Assembly (NCBI RefSeq): GCF_964355755.1
Contig: NC_092673.1
Coordinates: 34,791,648-34,855,647, forward strand
DNA: 64,000 nucleotides
Direction: 5' to 3'
Source: Antedon mediterranea
Lineage: Eukaryota > Echinodermata > Crinoidea > Comatulida > Antedonidae
Under the pieces are notes generated by a model. The model made no database searches. It saw only the letters and a list, made by a program, of their open reading frames with translations, and was not told the origin of the DNA. A program made the position numbers and the translations under genes. Below, in pieces: positions 11,601-23,500 of the stretch (its first letter is position 1; the number at the start of each line of letters is the position of its first letter).

Positions 11601-12958
11601 ACGAATAATTTCAAAATATTGCCACTGGAATGATCATCATCTTTTTTAGACAAGCACTATTATTATTTCAACATACACATTTCTTTCAGAACTTTCCATT
11701 TTGTGTCATGTCAGTCAACATGACCAGGATTGCATTGCAAACTCTACGACATGAGAGGTTATCAAGGTATAGTAGACTTAACTTTTGACTCTAGGGTTAA
11801 AGGTGAAGCATGCTTAGCAAAAGTGACAGTAGATTGCAATACTCCCATGAACAATTTTGAATGGAAGCTTTTTTTTAACTTTCTAGATACATATCCTTGG
11901 AAATTCTTAGTGATCTTTGTTGTAAGATAGAAATGTCTTTATTTAAAGATATATTAATTTATTACTTCAGTACTGATTTTTTGTTCTTAAGTTATGTATT
12001 TGTTTTACTTGGTACACTATTTGAAAAGAGTAGTGGATCGTCTCCCGGTGTGCTGATTGGGTAGGCACTGCACTGCTGGCTGCCGGGGGTCTGTACAGGG
12101 CCTAATCCAAATATCCTCAGTTTTAAGCTTAGGTCATAAATACCTTATACCTTATACATATTTGTTTATATTTTAAGAGAATGCAATAAAAGACAGCAAG
12201 TAATAGCTGTAGTGAATGAATTCTACGGCAGTATATTTTTAAATTTGTACACCACATGGAAACATGGACACAAGACAATCAAAGACTCTGGATTTGTGTT
12301 AAAAGGTAAAATGAATTCAAATCATATGAACATTGATTGAGTAGCAAATGATGTGATAGGGTAGCTTTGAAAAACTGGCTGACTGCACTTGTTTTCCATA
12401 CCACATTATTATATGTGGTATTATTTATTATTTTCACGATTTACCACTCAACGTTTTCACAGACGTCATTTTAGTTAAAAGAACTTTAAATTATGAATTA
12501 CAGTAGTAGGCCTACTGTACTAACTGTAACTAACTGTACTAACTAGTAAATAATTGTTTTTATATCTTTTTTTTGTATCGCAAACCTTCCACTGCGACAC
12601 TGACACGACGAAGCATCATTGTTTGTTGTACTGACTGATAAGACTGTGTAAATTTGATTTCGTTTTTCCCCTTTTTTCGTGGTAGGGTTTCCAATTGCAA
12701 AATTTGCAAAAATTAAAGTTTGGTGAGCTTACTTCTATCCATTATTCATTACATTTTTTTTCCCTGGCAGAATTGGAAACTTGCGCCAGTAAAAATCCAA
12801 AAATTCTTATGAAGAAATTTGAAGAGTATATCAGCGGTCATAAAAAAGGGGCAAAAGGGCAAACGTCAAGAAACGGAAGTTTGACAAGAGATGTTTCTGC
12901 CGAAAGAACATTCAAAGGAATTGACGAACTTGACTGTAACAACGTGCATTATGTTTGA
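2697..12958 (+). CDS. ELMOD3: ELMO domain-containing protein 3 (ELMOD3), 12 coding exons
   Basis: Exons (inferred from GT-AG sites and frame): 2697-2864, 3587-3784, 4391-4444, 6260-6668, 7199-7213, 8723-8811, 9330-9453, 9677-9799, 10282-10412, 11690-11766, 12178-12305, 12771-12958. They join to 1704 nt, 567 aa, with no internal stop. Residues about 300-512 match the ELMOD3 core: [12 protein letters not shown], then [57 protein letters not shown] (Arg about 402, in the family's GAP motif) and DSGFVLKELE. ELMOD proteins are GTPase-activating proteins for Arf/Arl GTPases; ELMOD3 is linked to actin-rich structures and hearing in vertebrates. The roughly 300-residue N-terminal part is acidic ([15 protein letters not shown]), then Ser/Gln/Pro-rich, and longer than in the human protein (381 aa), so probably disordered. 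The coding start follows an acceptor at 2692, so a 5' exon exists upstream. Introns hold several MITEs. Confidence 0.93.
2911..3060 (-). mobile_element. MITE family A copy 1 (inverted orientation)
   Basis: It contains the family core in reverse: AATATGGTAGTGA, GTGCCCAAATATGG, ATGACATCATCATG and CCATATATGGGCACATCACA. The ends are degraded. It lies in an ELMOD3 intron. Related copies are near 7000, 8490, 13006, 18135, 31226 and 33200. Confidence 0.75.
4467..5769. mobile_element. Tigger/pogo-like DNA transposon, non-autonomous, 1303 bp
   Basis: The 24-bp termini are exact inverted repeats beginning CAGTCAACTCTCCCAATACC, flanked by TA at 4465-4466 and 5770-5771. A CAGT start and TA duplication are hallmarks of the pogo/Tigger branch of Tc1/mariner. 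Further ACCGGA-rich repeats lie inside both ends. No transposase reading frame is present. The element sits in the ELMOD3 intron after the exon at 4391-4444. An internal perfect 24-bp palindrome lies at about 4933-4956. Confidence 0.88.
5852..6190. mobile_element. MITE family B copy 1, about 335 bp
   Basis: The termini are inverted repeats: TTAAAGATGTATTGTCCCCC at the left and its complement at the right, ending ATACATCTTTAA. The interior is AT-rich with no coding capacity. Other copies start near 30751 and 56617, and a degraded one lies near 16530. Confidence 0.82.
6999..7132 (+). mobile_element. MITE family A copy 2
   Basis: It starts CTACTCTATCAAACTTTATG and ends TTTTTGATAGTGTAGACAG, an inverted pair. 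It contains CATATATGGACATTATGATG and tandem CTACCATATTTGG words. It lies in the ELMOD3 intron before the microexon. Confidence 0.8.
7199..7213 (+). other. 15-nt in-frame microexon of ELMOD3
   Basis: The sequence GAGAACACATTGAAG is flanked by a strong acceptor (TTGCTTTCAG) and a donor GTATGG. It enters and leaves in phase 1, so including it inserts five residues (GEHIE in place of the plain Gly junction) and skipping it keeps the frame between the exons at 6260-6668 and 8723-8811. It lies just before the conserved ELMOD3 core. Confidence 0.6.
7365..7707. mobile_element. 343-bp Tigger-like MITE with a nested element
   Basis: The ends are inverted repeats, CAGTAGAGCTCCAACT at the left and the complement of CAGTAGAATCCCCACT at the right, flanked by TA dinucleotides. 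The interior is interrupted at about 7508-7666 by another inverted-repeat element. Confidence 0.72.
7508..7666. mobile_element. MITE family C copy 1, nested in the element at 7365-7707
   Basis: The arms are AGCTTGGTTCCCACTAGAAC and, reversed, AACTTGGTTCCAACTAGGAC, each followed by GCAAC. A related element with GTGGTAACCACTAGAGG-type ends lies at 42098-42351. Confidence 0.68.
8490..8628 (+). mobile_element. MITE family A copy 3
   Basis: It starts ATCAAACTTAATGTGAC and carries TGATGTGCCCATAAATGG. The unit CACTACCATATTTGGCCATAT is tandemly triplicated, making it longer in the middle than sister copies. It is intronic in ELMOD3, about 95 bp upstream of the exon at 8723. Confidence 0.78.
10537..11300. 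mobile_element. Inverted-repeat DNA element, about 760 bp, superfamily uncertain
   Basis: The left end reads CGTGTTTATACAACAC and the right end, reversed, reads CGCGTTTATACAACAC. Internal ATG at 10898 opens a short MEEDAIFAM-like frame followed by Arg-rich broken sequence, loosely like the start of Harbinger nucleases. That resemblance is weak and no target duplication was resolved. It lies between the ELMOD3 exons at 10282-10412 and 11690-11766. Confidence 0.55.
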
Positions 12959-13005
12959 CCTAACGGATGTCAAAGTGAGACAAATCTAACAAATGCTACT
13001 TTGAT

Positions 13006-13108
13006 GTCTACATTATCAAACTTTATGTGACAAAAAAATGTGATGTGCTCATATATGGACATGATGATGTCATATCACTACCACATTTGAGCACATAACA
13101 TAACTTCG
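13006..13108 (+). mobile_element. MITE family A copy 4 (truncated)
   Basis: It starts CTACATTATCAAACTTTATG with the family core CATATATGGACATGATGATG and a CACTACCACATTTG word, but lacks the right inverted repeat. It begins 48 bp after the ELMOD3 stop codon, so it probably lies in the 3' UTR. Confidence 0.72.
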
Positions 13109-14438
13109 GTATTTTTAAAAAAATATCTAAAAAAAAACAAACATAAACATATGTGTCTACTAAGAAGTCAGACCAGCATGACAGTAGGTCTAATTTTGAA
13201 GTTAGAGAGAGTATAACTAACAGCGGAACATCACATGTCCCCTTTGAGAGGCCGATTGATTACATGTTTGTTACTTGGTTATACTGCACCAGAGCATGTG
13301 ACCCAGAAAGCAAGCAAATATGGGAAGAAATGTGTAAACCAAAAGGAAAATTAACAACTATGTACACAGACTGAGTATAGACATAATGAAAGTCACAAAA
13401 AAGTAAAGCGCGGAAAGATTTCCTCCGAAAAACAAAAGGAAGAAAGTACAATCAAGTCAATTTTTTGTTGAGCTCTGTGGCTTGAAATTGATTTACCAGT
13501 TGAAGTGAACAAGAGGGTGGACTATAGGTTAGTCCATCACAGGTCTATTCATATGTGTACACATGGGAGGGTATACTATAGGTTAGTCCATCACAGGTCT
13601 ATTCATATGTGTACACATGGTGGACCACGCCAATAGAAATGAATGAATTATACACAGTCAACTGTGTCGATAGCCTCATCTGTGTATACACAGTCGACTC
13701 TGTCGATAGCCTCATCTGTGTATTCATATTGATTACTGGACTCTCATTAGAGAAATAGTAAGTCTGCAGGCATTGTTACCAATCATGTAAAAAAGTATTT
13801 AAAAAAATGTTTATATATTTACAAAAAGAAAGTGTTTTTACATATTGTACAATCTATTTCTAATGAATGAATGGGACACAATGCTTCTGCTGTGTTGTCT
13901 ATTTTATTGTAATTAAACATCTTGTACTAATTATCAAAGATCAATGTGAACTTTTAAAGAAAAACCAAAGAAAAGTATATTATGTCTATTGCAATTATGC
14001 CAAAAGATAATTGTTGCTTATTTTAATATTTTACATCAAATATTTATTTTAACTATATTCTACTATAAAGGATTCATTCATGTATAAAATGGTTATTCAG
14101 ACTTATTTACAACTTTTTTAAGGATTGAAAATCCAGATACTGCATCTGCAATTGTTATAAATTCTGAGGTTTTGAGTACAATTTTATATGGTTTAAAACT
14201 AGTATTTCAGTCAATTATAATTTTTTTTTTAATTGTTTATATGAATTCAATGTCCAGCTATGTAAGTGTACATCTTGTTTTAGCATGTGCGGTTGCGTAA
14301 AATAAGTGTTTAGTAAGTGTTTGACTGAGTTGCTAATATGTTTATATATAATACTTCCAGCCACTGATACCCACAGCATTGTAATTTTTCAGTAATTTGC
14401 CTTTGGATTTATATTATCCTTTTAATGGGTTAATTATG
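13109..14438. other. Probable ELMOD3 3' UTR/intergenic sequence
   Basis: An AT-rich region with two small tandem duplications: about 56 bp at 13512-13622 and about 34 bp at 13649-13720 (TATACACAGTC...CTCATCTGTG). A 73-codon open frame at 13153-13374 has no recognisable domain or splice context and is not called a gene. Confidence 0.5.
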
Positions 14439-14938
14439 TCTGAACACAAGTTAATATCATATCTCACTTTACAATAATGTTGATATATTCTGTACACTCT
14501 ATGATCTGGATATGGCAACACTAGTGTAAATCAGTCTGAACACAAGTTAATATCATATCTCACTTTACAATAATGTTGATATATTCTGTACACTCCATGA
14601 TCTGGATATGGCAACACTAGTGTAAACCAGTCTGGACACAAGTTTTATCATATCTCACTTTACAATAATGTTGATATATTCTGTACACTCCATGATCTGG
14701 ATATGGCAACACTAGTGTAAACCAGTCTGGACACAAGTTAATATCATATCTCACTTTACAATAATGTTGATATATTCTGTACACTCCATGATCTGGATAT
14801 GGCAACACTAGTGTAAACCAGTCTGGACACAAGTTAATATCATATCTCACTTTACAATAATGTTGATATATTCTGTACACTCCATGATCTGGATATGGCA
14901 ACACTAGTGTAAACCAGTCTGGACACAAGTTAATATCA
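14439..14938. repeat. 96-bp minisatellite, about 5.2 copies
   Basis: The word TCTGRACACAAGTTAATATC recurs at 14439, 14535, 14631, 14726, 14822 and 14918, a period of 96 with one 95-bp unit. Copies are nearly identical, so the expansion is recent. The open frame on the minus strand here is only a shadow of the repeat. Confidence 0.95.
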
Positions 14939-15880
14939 TTATACTTTTTTTAGTAGAAAGAGCTTAAGGCTCAGATTTGATGTATTGTAATTGTTATATT
15001 ACCTTTACTTACAACTTTAGATTAAGACAAATACACCTTGAAAAGAACGTATTCTTGTTTTATACTGTACTGCATTCCCTCCATAATATTCCTGATTTCC
15101 TTAAAAGGTACCTCCGATTTAAAAATGTTATTGTATGTAAACATTTGCAATTGTAATAACATTATTCATGTTCAACGGCAGTGATCCAGAACAAGTATTT
15201 AGAAATAAGACACTATGTTTAAAATAAATGAAAAGTAATAAATACATTTTTCATTTTAACCCTGCTGTCAGAAAAATAAGTATTATTATTAAGTGATGGC
15301 AAATATTTGTATGAAACAGAAAATTTAAACTTGTAAATTTCCTTGTAATCATACTTATTTGTCAAAAGTAATAGTATTTAATAGTATTAACTATTTATTT
15401 GTAATGTTTTGTATGCATTTTGTACCTTGCCAACATTACTTGTATTTGTATATATTTCTTTTCATTGTAGTTATCATTTACATCTCCTAATGTATGTTGT
15501 TAACTTTGTATTCCGTTGTCGTATAGTATGTTTTAACAAGGCAATCTAACAACAGGACACTGAGCTCGCCTTGCCAAGATAGGAACTCGTAACAGTCCTT
15601 TGATCTTATGTCTGGCTGCAACAAATACCAACAGTACTGTACTATGTACATATTCCCATGTGCGGTGTCTGTTGAGTGGCTGATATCGCTGTTTGTGTCA
15701 CAGCCACAGATAAACCCTTTGATCTCCAGAGCTCAGAATCCTGTTGTTAAATTGTCTTGGTTATAACTTCTATGTTTTACCTTGTATGTACAGATTTTAT
15801 ATACTTCATATACTTGATATCCGTCCATCATTTTGTGTTGTTTTTAGTATATATGCAATAAAACTAATGTACTTGCTTTT
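14939..15880. other. Intergenic AT-rich sequence, no feature recognised
   Basis: I saw no coding or RNA gene signal. A slightly more GC-rich stretch at about 15540-15740 has no match I recognise. Confidence 0.4.
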
Positions 15881-15885
15881 TATCT

Positions 15886-16110
15886 ACAAATTACAGATCT
15901 GTAAGTATACCTATCAAATCATAAATAAGTTAAGATTAAGACAAATTACAGATCTGTAAGTATACCTATCAAATCATAAATAAGTTATGTGCCATCTCTC
16001 CTAGTTAGTATAGATTCTAGATTTGTAATCGACAAATTACAGATCTGTAAGTATACCTATCAAATCATAAATAAGTTATGTGCCATCTCTCCTAGTTGGT
16101 ATAGATTCTA
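15886..16110. repeat. Three-copy direct repeat with ACAGATCTGT palindrome
   Basis: The block AAATTACAGATCTGTAAGTA continuing with ATACCTATCAAATCATAA occurs three times. The last two copies share a further stretch TATGTGCCATCTCTCCTAGT, so duplication happened in steps. Confidence 0.85.
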
Positions 16111-16339
16111 GATTTGATTTAATATTCAAATTCATAAAAAATTGACCTGGAATCTTGTTTTGAAATATTTTATTAAATGGCAAATTACGGCACTACATAA
16201 AAAAAAAACATTAAACAGATACTTATATGACAAGTTTACAGTCCTTAAATATGAAAAATATCGGTAAATTATAATTTATTGCAAATACAAGTATAATAAT
16301 AAAGAATTACCTAAAATAACACTTTGTTGATGATATTGC

Positions 16340-16510
16340 AGTAGAGCCTCTACCTTCAGGACCCAACAGAGTTTCCCCTGAATAGAGAGGTTAACTGTAG
16401 TGTTAAAACACTTGTTTGTTTAGAGCCTCTACCTTCAGGACCCAACAAAGTTTACCCTGAATAGAGAGGTTAACTGTAGTGTTAAAACACTTGTTTGTTT
16501 AGAGCCTCTA
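16340..16510. repeat. Tandem duplication of an about 79-bp unit
   Basis: TAGAGCCTCTACCTTCAGGA and the following sequence through ACACTTGTTTGTT is present twice, with a third partial start at about 16500. The segment resembles the end of a CAGTAGAGCC-type Tigger-like element (compare 7365). Confidence 0.75.
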
Positions 16511-16529
16511 CCTCTACCTTGTTTGTTTC

Positions 16530-16850
16530 AAGGGAAAGTTTCCTCAAATATTGTTAAAATATTATTTACTTGAAAAAACTGTGATTTAACTAGTCAAATT
16601 GTCTGTCAGACAATGGGTTTTTGGTTAAATTTGACTGTTTATTTTGTCAGAAAAGTGAAATCTTTATTTATTTTTCCGCCTATAGCATTAATAATAATAA
16701 TAATATCAACATTTATTAGTTTCTATCAATGGTAAAACAATACAATAAAAAAAGAATGATAATTTATAAATAACTTCATTAAAACTGCAAAATGACCTAA
16801 TAAAAGTTTGAGTTTAAAAATATTCAGAAAAATAATGAATTATAAAGTTA
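16530..16850. mobile_element. Degraded MITE family B copy
   Basis: It shares the B-family interior: TTACTTGAAAAAACTGTGATTT, an AATGGGTTTTTGGTTAAATT-like block and TTTATTTTGTCAG, and later AAAACTGCAAAATGACCTA. The terminal TTAAAGATGTATTG repeats are lost, and an ATA-rich tract is inserted near 16690. Confidence 0.5.
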
Positions 16851-17568
16851 TTTATTTACTTTAAGTACATACCGTACTTTACAATTCAAATATGCATTTT
16901 AGATAAACACCACATTTTTGTTTAACAATGTTTATTTCGCACATCTCAGGAGAGACATTGACAGTGACCCTTTGAATGTATTCAACATAATTTGTGTAAC
17001 TTTGTGTTTTACAGTTATTTGTCAAATGGTAATATTGATAGCATATGATTCAATGGTTAACTCACTCTACATATTATAACTATAGCATGGTATAGTCTAT
17101 AGCTAAATCCAAATCAACTTGTTGAAAATAACTAATAAATATGTATATCTGGCTAATAATCATTATTTTGTTATTTTATTATTGTCTTGCAATTATATTG
17201 GATTTATTTAATTCCTGACATAACTTTTATCTACATATTAAATATGAAGTTTATTTTAAACAATTCATCCCACATCACTAGACAAATTAAAAAGAAAAAA
17301 GATGAAATAAGAAGTAGGTTACATCAATAACTGTTTATTACTTCTGTTTCCAGTCGTCTCTTTACAATCCGTAGTTTTCAAAGTACGCAGGAGAATTTTA
17401 TTAATTAATGAAATAATTGAAGTTTATAAGAGCTGAACCAACAATTTTAATGGAATTCATTCAGTACCCAAAAATATCTTTAAAAAATTGCGGGCGCTAT
17501 TCAAAAATGTTGCAAAACATGTGTATTTGCACCTGCAGTAAAAGTGACGACTGTTTACGATACGAGGG
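16851..17568. other. AT-rich intergenic sequence before MRPS18C
   Basis: Nothing coding was seen. The last 100-200 bp should contain the MRPS18C promoter, but no TATA box or other specific site could be supported. Confidence 0.4.
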
Positions 17569-20500
17569 ATGAATATGTTCAAACAATTGCTTCAAACAGT
17601 CTGTTTCAGAATTACAAGAACAAGTAAATTTAAATATATTGATAATATACATTTCGTAGACATTGACCATTGATTTTCTAGTTGTTTATTGCAAGCTATA
17701 ATCTAGAAACTGTTGTTAGGCTAGGCCCAGCCAGACCTGGTCTATCACTATTTGTGAATTATTGGGGTTGGCACTATAGGCTAGATTAAGCGGGAGGAAA
17801 ACAGACGGTGAAGGTATAGGTGCCAGGCCTAGCTTGTCCACTACAACTGGAGTAGAATTGATTTCTTTTATTTTTAAACCCTTTATTCTAATTTAGGCCT
17901 ATTTTAAAATGTATTTTCTTTAACAGGTAATGGCATTATTAATACATCACATCGGTTAAGCCAGACGTTGTCTGCTTCAAACCAAAGTAAACATTTTTGC
18001 ACGCAACCCCAACCTGATGATGTAAGCATAGGCTATATTTTTGTATTTATTTCACTCGACCTGCAGTCTCAGGTTACATTTCATAAAATGCTACATAAAA
18101 AAAATCCCAACCTGTCGTACAGTATAGGTTATAAAGCTCTGTCCACACTATCAAACTTTATGTGACAAAAATGTCACATATGGACATATCACTACCATAT
18201 TTGGGCACAGCACACTTTTTTTGTCTAACTAATTCAATAGTGTAGACAAACGAGGACCGACGACACATCAAATGGCATCGCCGCAAATTGAAAGCTCCCT
18301 ATTGGTTCAATTCAACTGGAACACATGGCGTTTGCGTTTCATACATATAATACTTCTGAGCTTTACAGACACAAATCACCTTATAAACTTGAGACGCTTG
18401 TAAAGTAATATTAAACAAACATAAAAAAGGAAATAACTAGAGACTTGGAAAAAGTCTACAGCCAGCAGTTCAAGTAACGATAAAAAAAATTGTTGTGGTC
18501 ATTAACATAAGTCAATGACTTAATATAGCCACTCAGCACAGTCATAATCCTAAAATCTTCTGCCTGAATTGTACCAGAACCAATATAATCCAAGAAAATA
18601 AGACATTCATGATGAACATCATGTGCAGTCTGTAGTACCGTACTAGAGAAATTAATGTTTAATGTATGATTCATAACCAAGCAATTAACTATATTTCTAG
18701 AGAGCCAAGTATTTGAAATGTTCTAGGCAGAGTTGTTGTATGAAAATGACAAAGTTGAAAATTAAGGATGTTTTACTCATGCTTTCTTTTCTTGGAATAG
18801 TCAAACAATTAATTCATTCATTGATAAGAGATTCCGTTACATGTAAAAAAAATGTTCACTAGATAAAAATCCATGCTGCGCAATTATTATATACCGTTAT
18901 ATAAAAATCTTTTGGTTTTTGCAAAGAAAAATATAATTTTTTTAAGGAGTTGGCTAGATTAGATTGGGTTGATGATTATCCATATTTTACAACTTGGCAT
19001 GGGACATAAAAAGGTGTTTTTTTTTCAATTAGCCAATCAAAATTCAGGTTAACATTAAAATAAATTAAAATATAACATACTTAACAATTGATTCTGCCAA
19101 TACAGCGCTGTCTGAAAACCAGACTTTTATTGAAAAGGTCCCAAGTTTCTTTCTGCCATTAAAAACACATTTTAAAAAATAGCATAAAACCAGGAAAACC
19201 AGCCGTAGGCAACCAAAATGTGTTTGTGTATTATGATTTTTATTTATTTGTTTGTTTGTTTATTTGTTTGTTTGTTTATTTATTCTTTCTTTATTCTGCA
19301 GGCACTTTCAGTACTAGTGCACTGATTTTCAAAGTGGTACAGTAATTGGAAATATCATAACTAACATGATAACATGATAACATGACAAGCTCTGCTACGA
19401 AAAATGACATAAACGCTACCATAGGAGGTGTCGGCTTACTCCTAAGCCCCAGAGCAATTAAATCCCTTAACAAAATCGAGAAAATCAACTCCAGAATTAT
19501 TATTGCAAACTTCAACGGTAACCCAGAAACCACAAGTATCTCTTGCTACAGTCCTACAAACGTAGCAGATGAAGATTTGGTCACTCAATTCTACATCGAA
19601 CTATCCTCGTTAGTTAGAGATGTTCCAAAACATAATCTTTTATTGATTGGAGGAGATTTCAACGCTCAAATTGGTATGGAAAATAACAAAACTTTTTCCT
19701 TTCATGATCAGACAAACCGAAACGGTGAACTTTTTCGGGAGTTTTCTGTTGAAAACCGGCTGCTGGTTCTGAATACCAAGTTTCAAAAGAGAATGGGTAA
19801 ACTTTGGACCTTCCAATATGCAAACGGTAGAAAAGCTCAACTTGACTACCTTCTTATAAACCACAAATGGAAAAACAGCTGCTTAAACTGCGAAGCATAT
19901 AACAGTTTTGCCAGTGTGATATCAGATCATCGCATCGTTTCCAGCCGTATAAGACTGAGTCTTCGAGCAAACAACAAAAAACTTGATAATCCTCCGCCAT
20001 ATTATTGGAAGTCCTTAATACACGATGGTAATACCCTCGTGCGGTTCACCATTGAACTTAGAAATCGATTTGATGCTCTCCAAGATGAAAGTGTGATCGA
20101 CAATCCAGATACCACCTATGAAAACTTTGTGAAAGCACACTGGGAAGCCGCTTCCAACTGTATTCCCTTGAAACCTAAAAAACGCAAAAGAGTACCCTGG
20201 GAAACGCAGGCTATTCAAGACCAACGAGAGAGGATCAAATGATACAACTCGTAAAAATGCTAACCCTAACCCTACACCCCAAAACATCTCAAAATTCAAC
20301 AGAGAGAAGTTAAAGTTGACGAACTGGAAACCTATCTGCAAACTAAGATTGACTCGATTAAGCAATATTCGGTGAATAAGCAATCATCGATGGCCTGGGA
20401 TACGATTAATGAAATCTCAGGTAGAAAGCGCATCAGTCAAGCAAAGCTGAAAGCCACCAGTCAAAATGATCGTCTAAATCAATGGAAAAACCACTTCAAG

Positions 20501-23500
20501 AACCTTCTTGGCAACATTCCCAATATAACCAATGTGGAAACCATTGAGCTATTTCCAGCACAGACTGAATCTAATATCAAAATCGGTCCTTTTAACGACG
20601 AAGAGTTAAACAAAGCACTCACAAAAATGAAAAATGGAAAATCCCCAGGACTTGATGGGATTCCTCCAGAAGTGTGGAAAACGAAACATTTTAACAACGT
20701 ACTCTTGAAGTGTTGCAATGAGGTCTATGAACAAAGACCTATTCACTACTGGACAAGAGGCTGCATACTACCGTTTCCAAAAAAAGGAGATCTTGGAAAG
20801 GCCGAAAACTACAGAGGAATAACTCTCACCCCCATTGCTACCAAGATCTACAATCTTATGCTCTTGAATAGAATACAACCATGGATCGAGACAATACTTC
20901 GTAAAAACCAAAATGGTTTTAGACAGGGACGCTCAGCAAGCAGCCAGATTGTCACAATTAGGAGAATACTTGAGGGAGTGCGTGACAAAAATCTTCCTGC
21001 AGTCCTCCTCTTTGTAGATTTCGCAAAAGCCTTCGATTCTGTCCATTGTGAAAAGATGCGTGAAATTCTTCTCGTCTACAAAATTCCACTTGAGATTGTC
21101 AATGCCATAATGATGCTGTACAAAAACTCAAGTGCCCTGGTTCGTTCTCCAGATGGTGATACTGATCCGTTTCAGGTAAAAGCAGGCGTCCTTCAAGGAG
21201 ATACTCTCGCTCCCTACATCTTCATCATATGTCTTGATTATGTTCTCCGCTCGGCTATTGATCCACTCAACAAACACGGCTTAACATTGAAGCCAAGAAT
21301 CAGTAAGAGGTTCCCTGCGACATTGGTAACTGACGCTGATTATGCTGACGATATAGCCCTGTTGTCGAACACGATTGCTGGAGCAAAAACCCTCCTACAC
21401 GCCCTTGAAAATGCTGCATCCTCAATCGGCCTCCACATAAATGCCAAAAAGACAGAAAGTATGAACGTAAACTGTCAAGGTCAAATTCAAACTAGCTCCG
21501 GATACGCTCTCAATCAAGTCGACCAGTTAACCTATCTTGGCAGCAACATTGCCTCAACAGCAAAAGACGTTGATATACGTATCAGCAAAGCCTGGTCAGC
21601 TCTCAAACGCCTGACTGTCATATGGAAGTCCAACATCTCAAACAACATGAAGAAAAATTTCTTTAAGACCACAGTCGAGTCTGTCCTTCTCTACGGGTCA
21701 TCGACATGGACCCTAACTAAGAAACTTGAAAACACTCTAAACGGAACATATACTAGGATGCTACGAGCCGTTCTTAATGTTTCGTGGCAAGAGCACCTCT
21801 CCAACGCTCAGCTATATGGGAATCTTCGCAAGATCACCGATGTTATCAAAGAAAGAAGAGTCCGCTTTGTTGGACACTCTTTCCGCAACAAAAGTGAACT
21901 GATAAGCGAACTTATGCTCTGGATGCCATCACATGGGACAAGAAGACCAGGAAGGCCCCCAAAATCATTCATTGACCAACTAGTTGCGGACTCCGGCCAT
22001 ACAATTGAAGAGCTACCAAGAGCAATGATGAACAGAGACGGCTGGAAAGAAGTAGTCAAAAGGATCCGAGCAAGCTCGACGCAGTAGTAGTCGTAACATG
22101 ATAAAGTAAACAAAGAGTAATCAAAATAATAAATATAGAAAATTTACATTAAAATAGAAATCAATTTTAGAAAAGAAAACTTAGTATAAATATTGTATAT
22201 TTTGGAATGAAGTTATTGACATATTTTTAAAGTTAATTTTTAATTCATTTATTGGACATGGTCTACAAATGTCATAAAACTTCCACCACAACTCATGCTA
22301 GACACGTTTGATTTAAAACTTAATCCTATATGATTGAAAACATAATGTAATATTAACTAAAAATATATTTTTTAGCTTTGGAAATCACTCAACCATAACT
22401 TGCAGTATTAAAATGTTAATAGAGTTTAATATTAATAGAATATCTACAGATAGCCGTCCCTCGACTAGAATTGAGATTTTAATTATTAATTTGTATTTAA
22501 TTGAACTTTTAAATATTGTTAATTACAATTATATAATATTATTTATATTATTCATATTCATTTATTTCAAGAAAAAATAACACATAAAAAACAAGTATAG
22601 ACGATGGTCAACAAAACAAAAAAAAACCCATGACACCATTCTGGCGGATTGTCAAAAAGCAATAAGAATATCGCTGTAAACAGACTCTCTTGATAATTTT
22701 GGTTGACATAATTAAGCATTTACAATCTGGTTAAATAAAAATTATATAAATCAAATAAAAATTTATTTTTATTGTAAAGAAACATTTCCGTAATGTTGTT
22801 ATACCTTTTAATAGTTATGAGGATTGTTCGTGATATAATGTATGCCTACTGGTCTAAACTGGAAGGGTTGCTCTCTTTAAAGATGGTTAAAATAAGACCA
22901 AACAAAGAGTTATAAAAATGTAAATTTATGATTGTGCTATTCAAATTTATTTTCATATGATAAACACCCTATATGTAAATCAACAGGTAGCAATCGGCTT
23001 TAATTTTTTTTTTTTTTTAAATTTATTTTATTGGTACACCAATTTAAAATGTTTATGCGGTCTGCTATGCTTCACTGGCTCTGTGCCCGCTAGGTGCCAT
23101 TTAATGTAATTTTAATACAATTCAGTTAACATGATTTTTGAAAAATTATTTTTTTAGCCTAAATCTGACATGAGTGACCCGTTTGTGAGGGAGAAAACAA
23201 AGTGCTTATTGTGCCAGAACAATGTTCCACTTACTTATAAGGTTTGTCACTCCTTCCAATATTATAATAGCCAAGTTTAATGGCAGTTACCTGTAATATT
23301 ATGATAGCCAAGTTTATTGTCGGTTAGCTGTAATATTATGATAGCCAAGTTTATTGTCGGTTAACTGTAATATTATGATAGCCAAGTTTATTGTCGGTTA
23401 ACTGTAATATTATGATAGCCAAGTTTATTGTCGGTTAACTGTAATATTATGATAGCCAAGTTTATTGTTGGTTAACTGTAATATTATGATAGGCAAGTTT

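Larger units (their letters stand above)
19381..22093 (+). mobile_element. 5'-truncated LINE retrotransposon (endonuclease/RT), RTE-like
   Basis: Two open blocks in one frame encode an AP-like endonuclease and a reverse transcriptase. The insertion is flanked by TAACATGATAA at about 19370-19380 and 22094-22104, read here as a target-site duplication. The endonuclease N-terminus is missing directly after the left duplication, the usual outcome of incomplete reverse transcription. There is no poly-A tail. It sits in sense orientation in the 5.1-kb intron 2 of MRPS18C. Clade assignment is from motif style and not certain. Confidence 0.88.

Noticed and set aside
13153-13374. 73-codon frame downstream of ELMOD3
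   Set aside because: Composition and position fit 3' UTR; no domain, no splice partner.
14617-14928. 103-codon minus-strand open frame with repeated residues
   Set aside because: It is a translation of the 96-bp minisatellite (multiple of three, no stop); no gene context.
20255-20280. CCCTAA-like words suggesting interstitial telomere repeat
   Set aside because: Only two units, inside a LINE; too short to claim.
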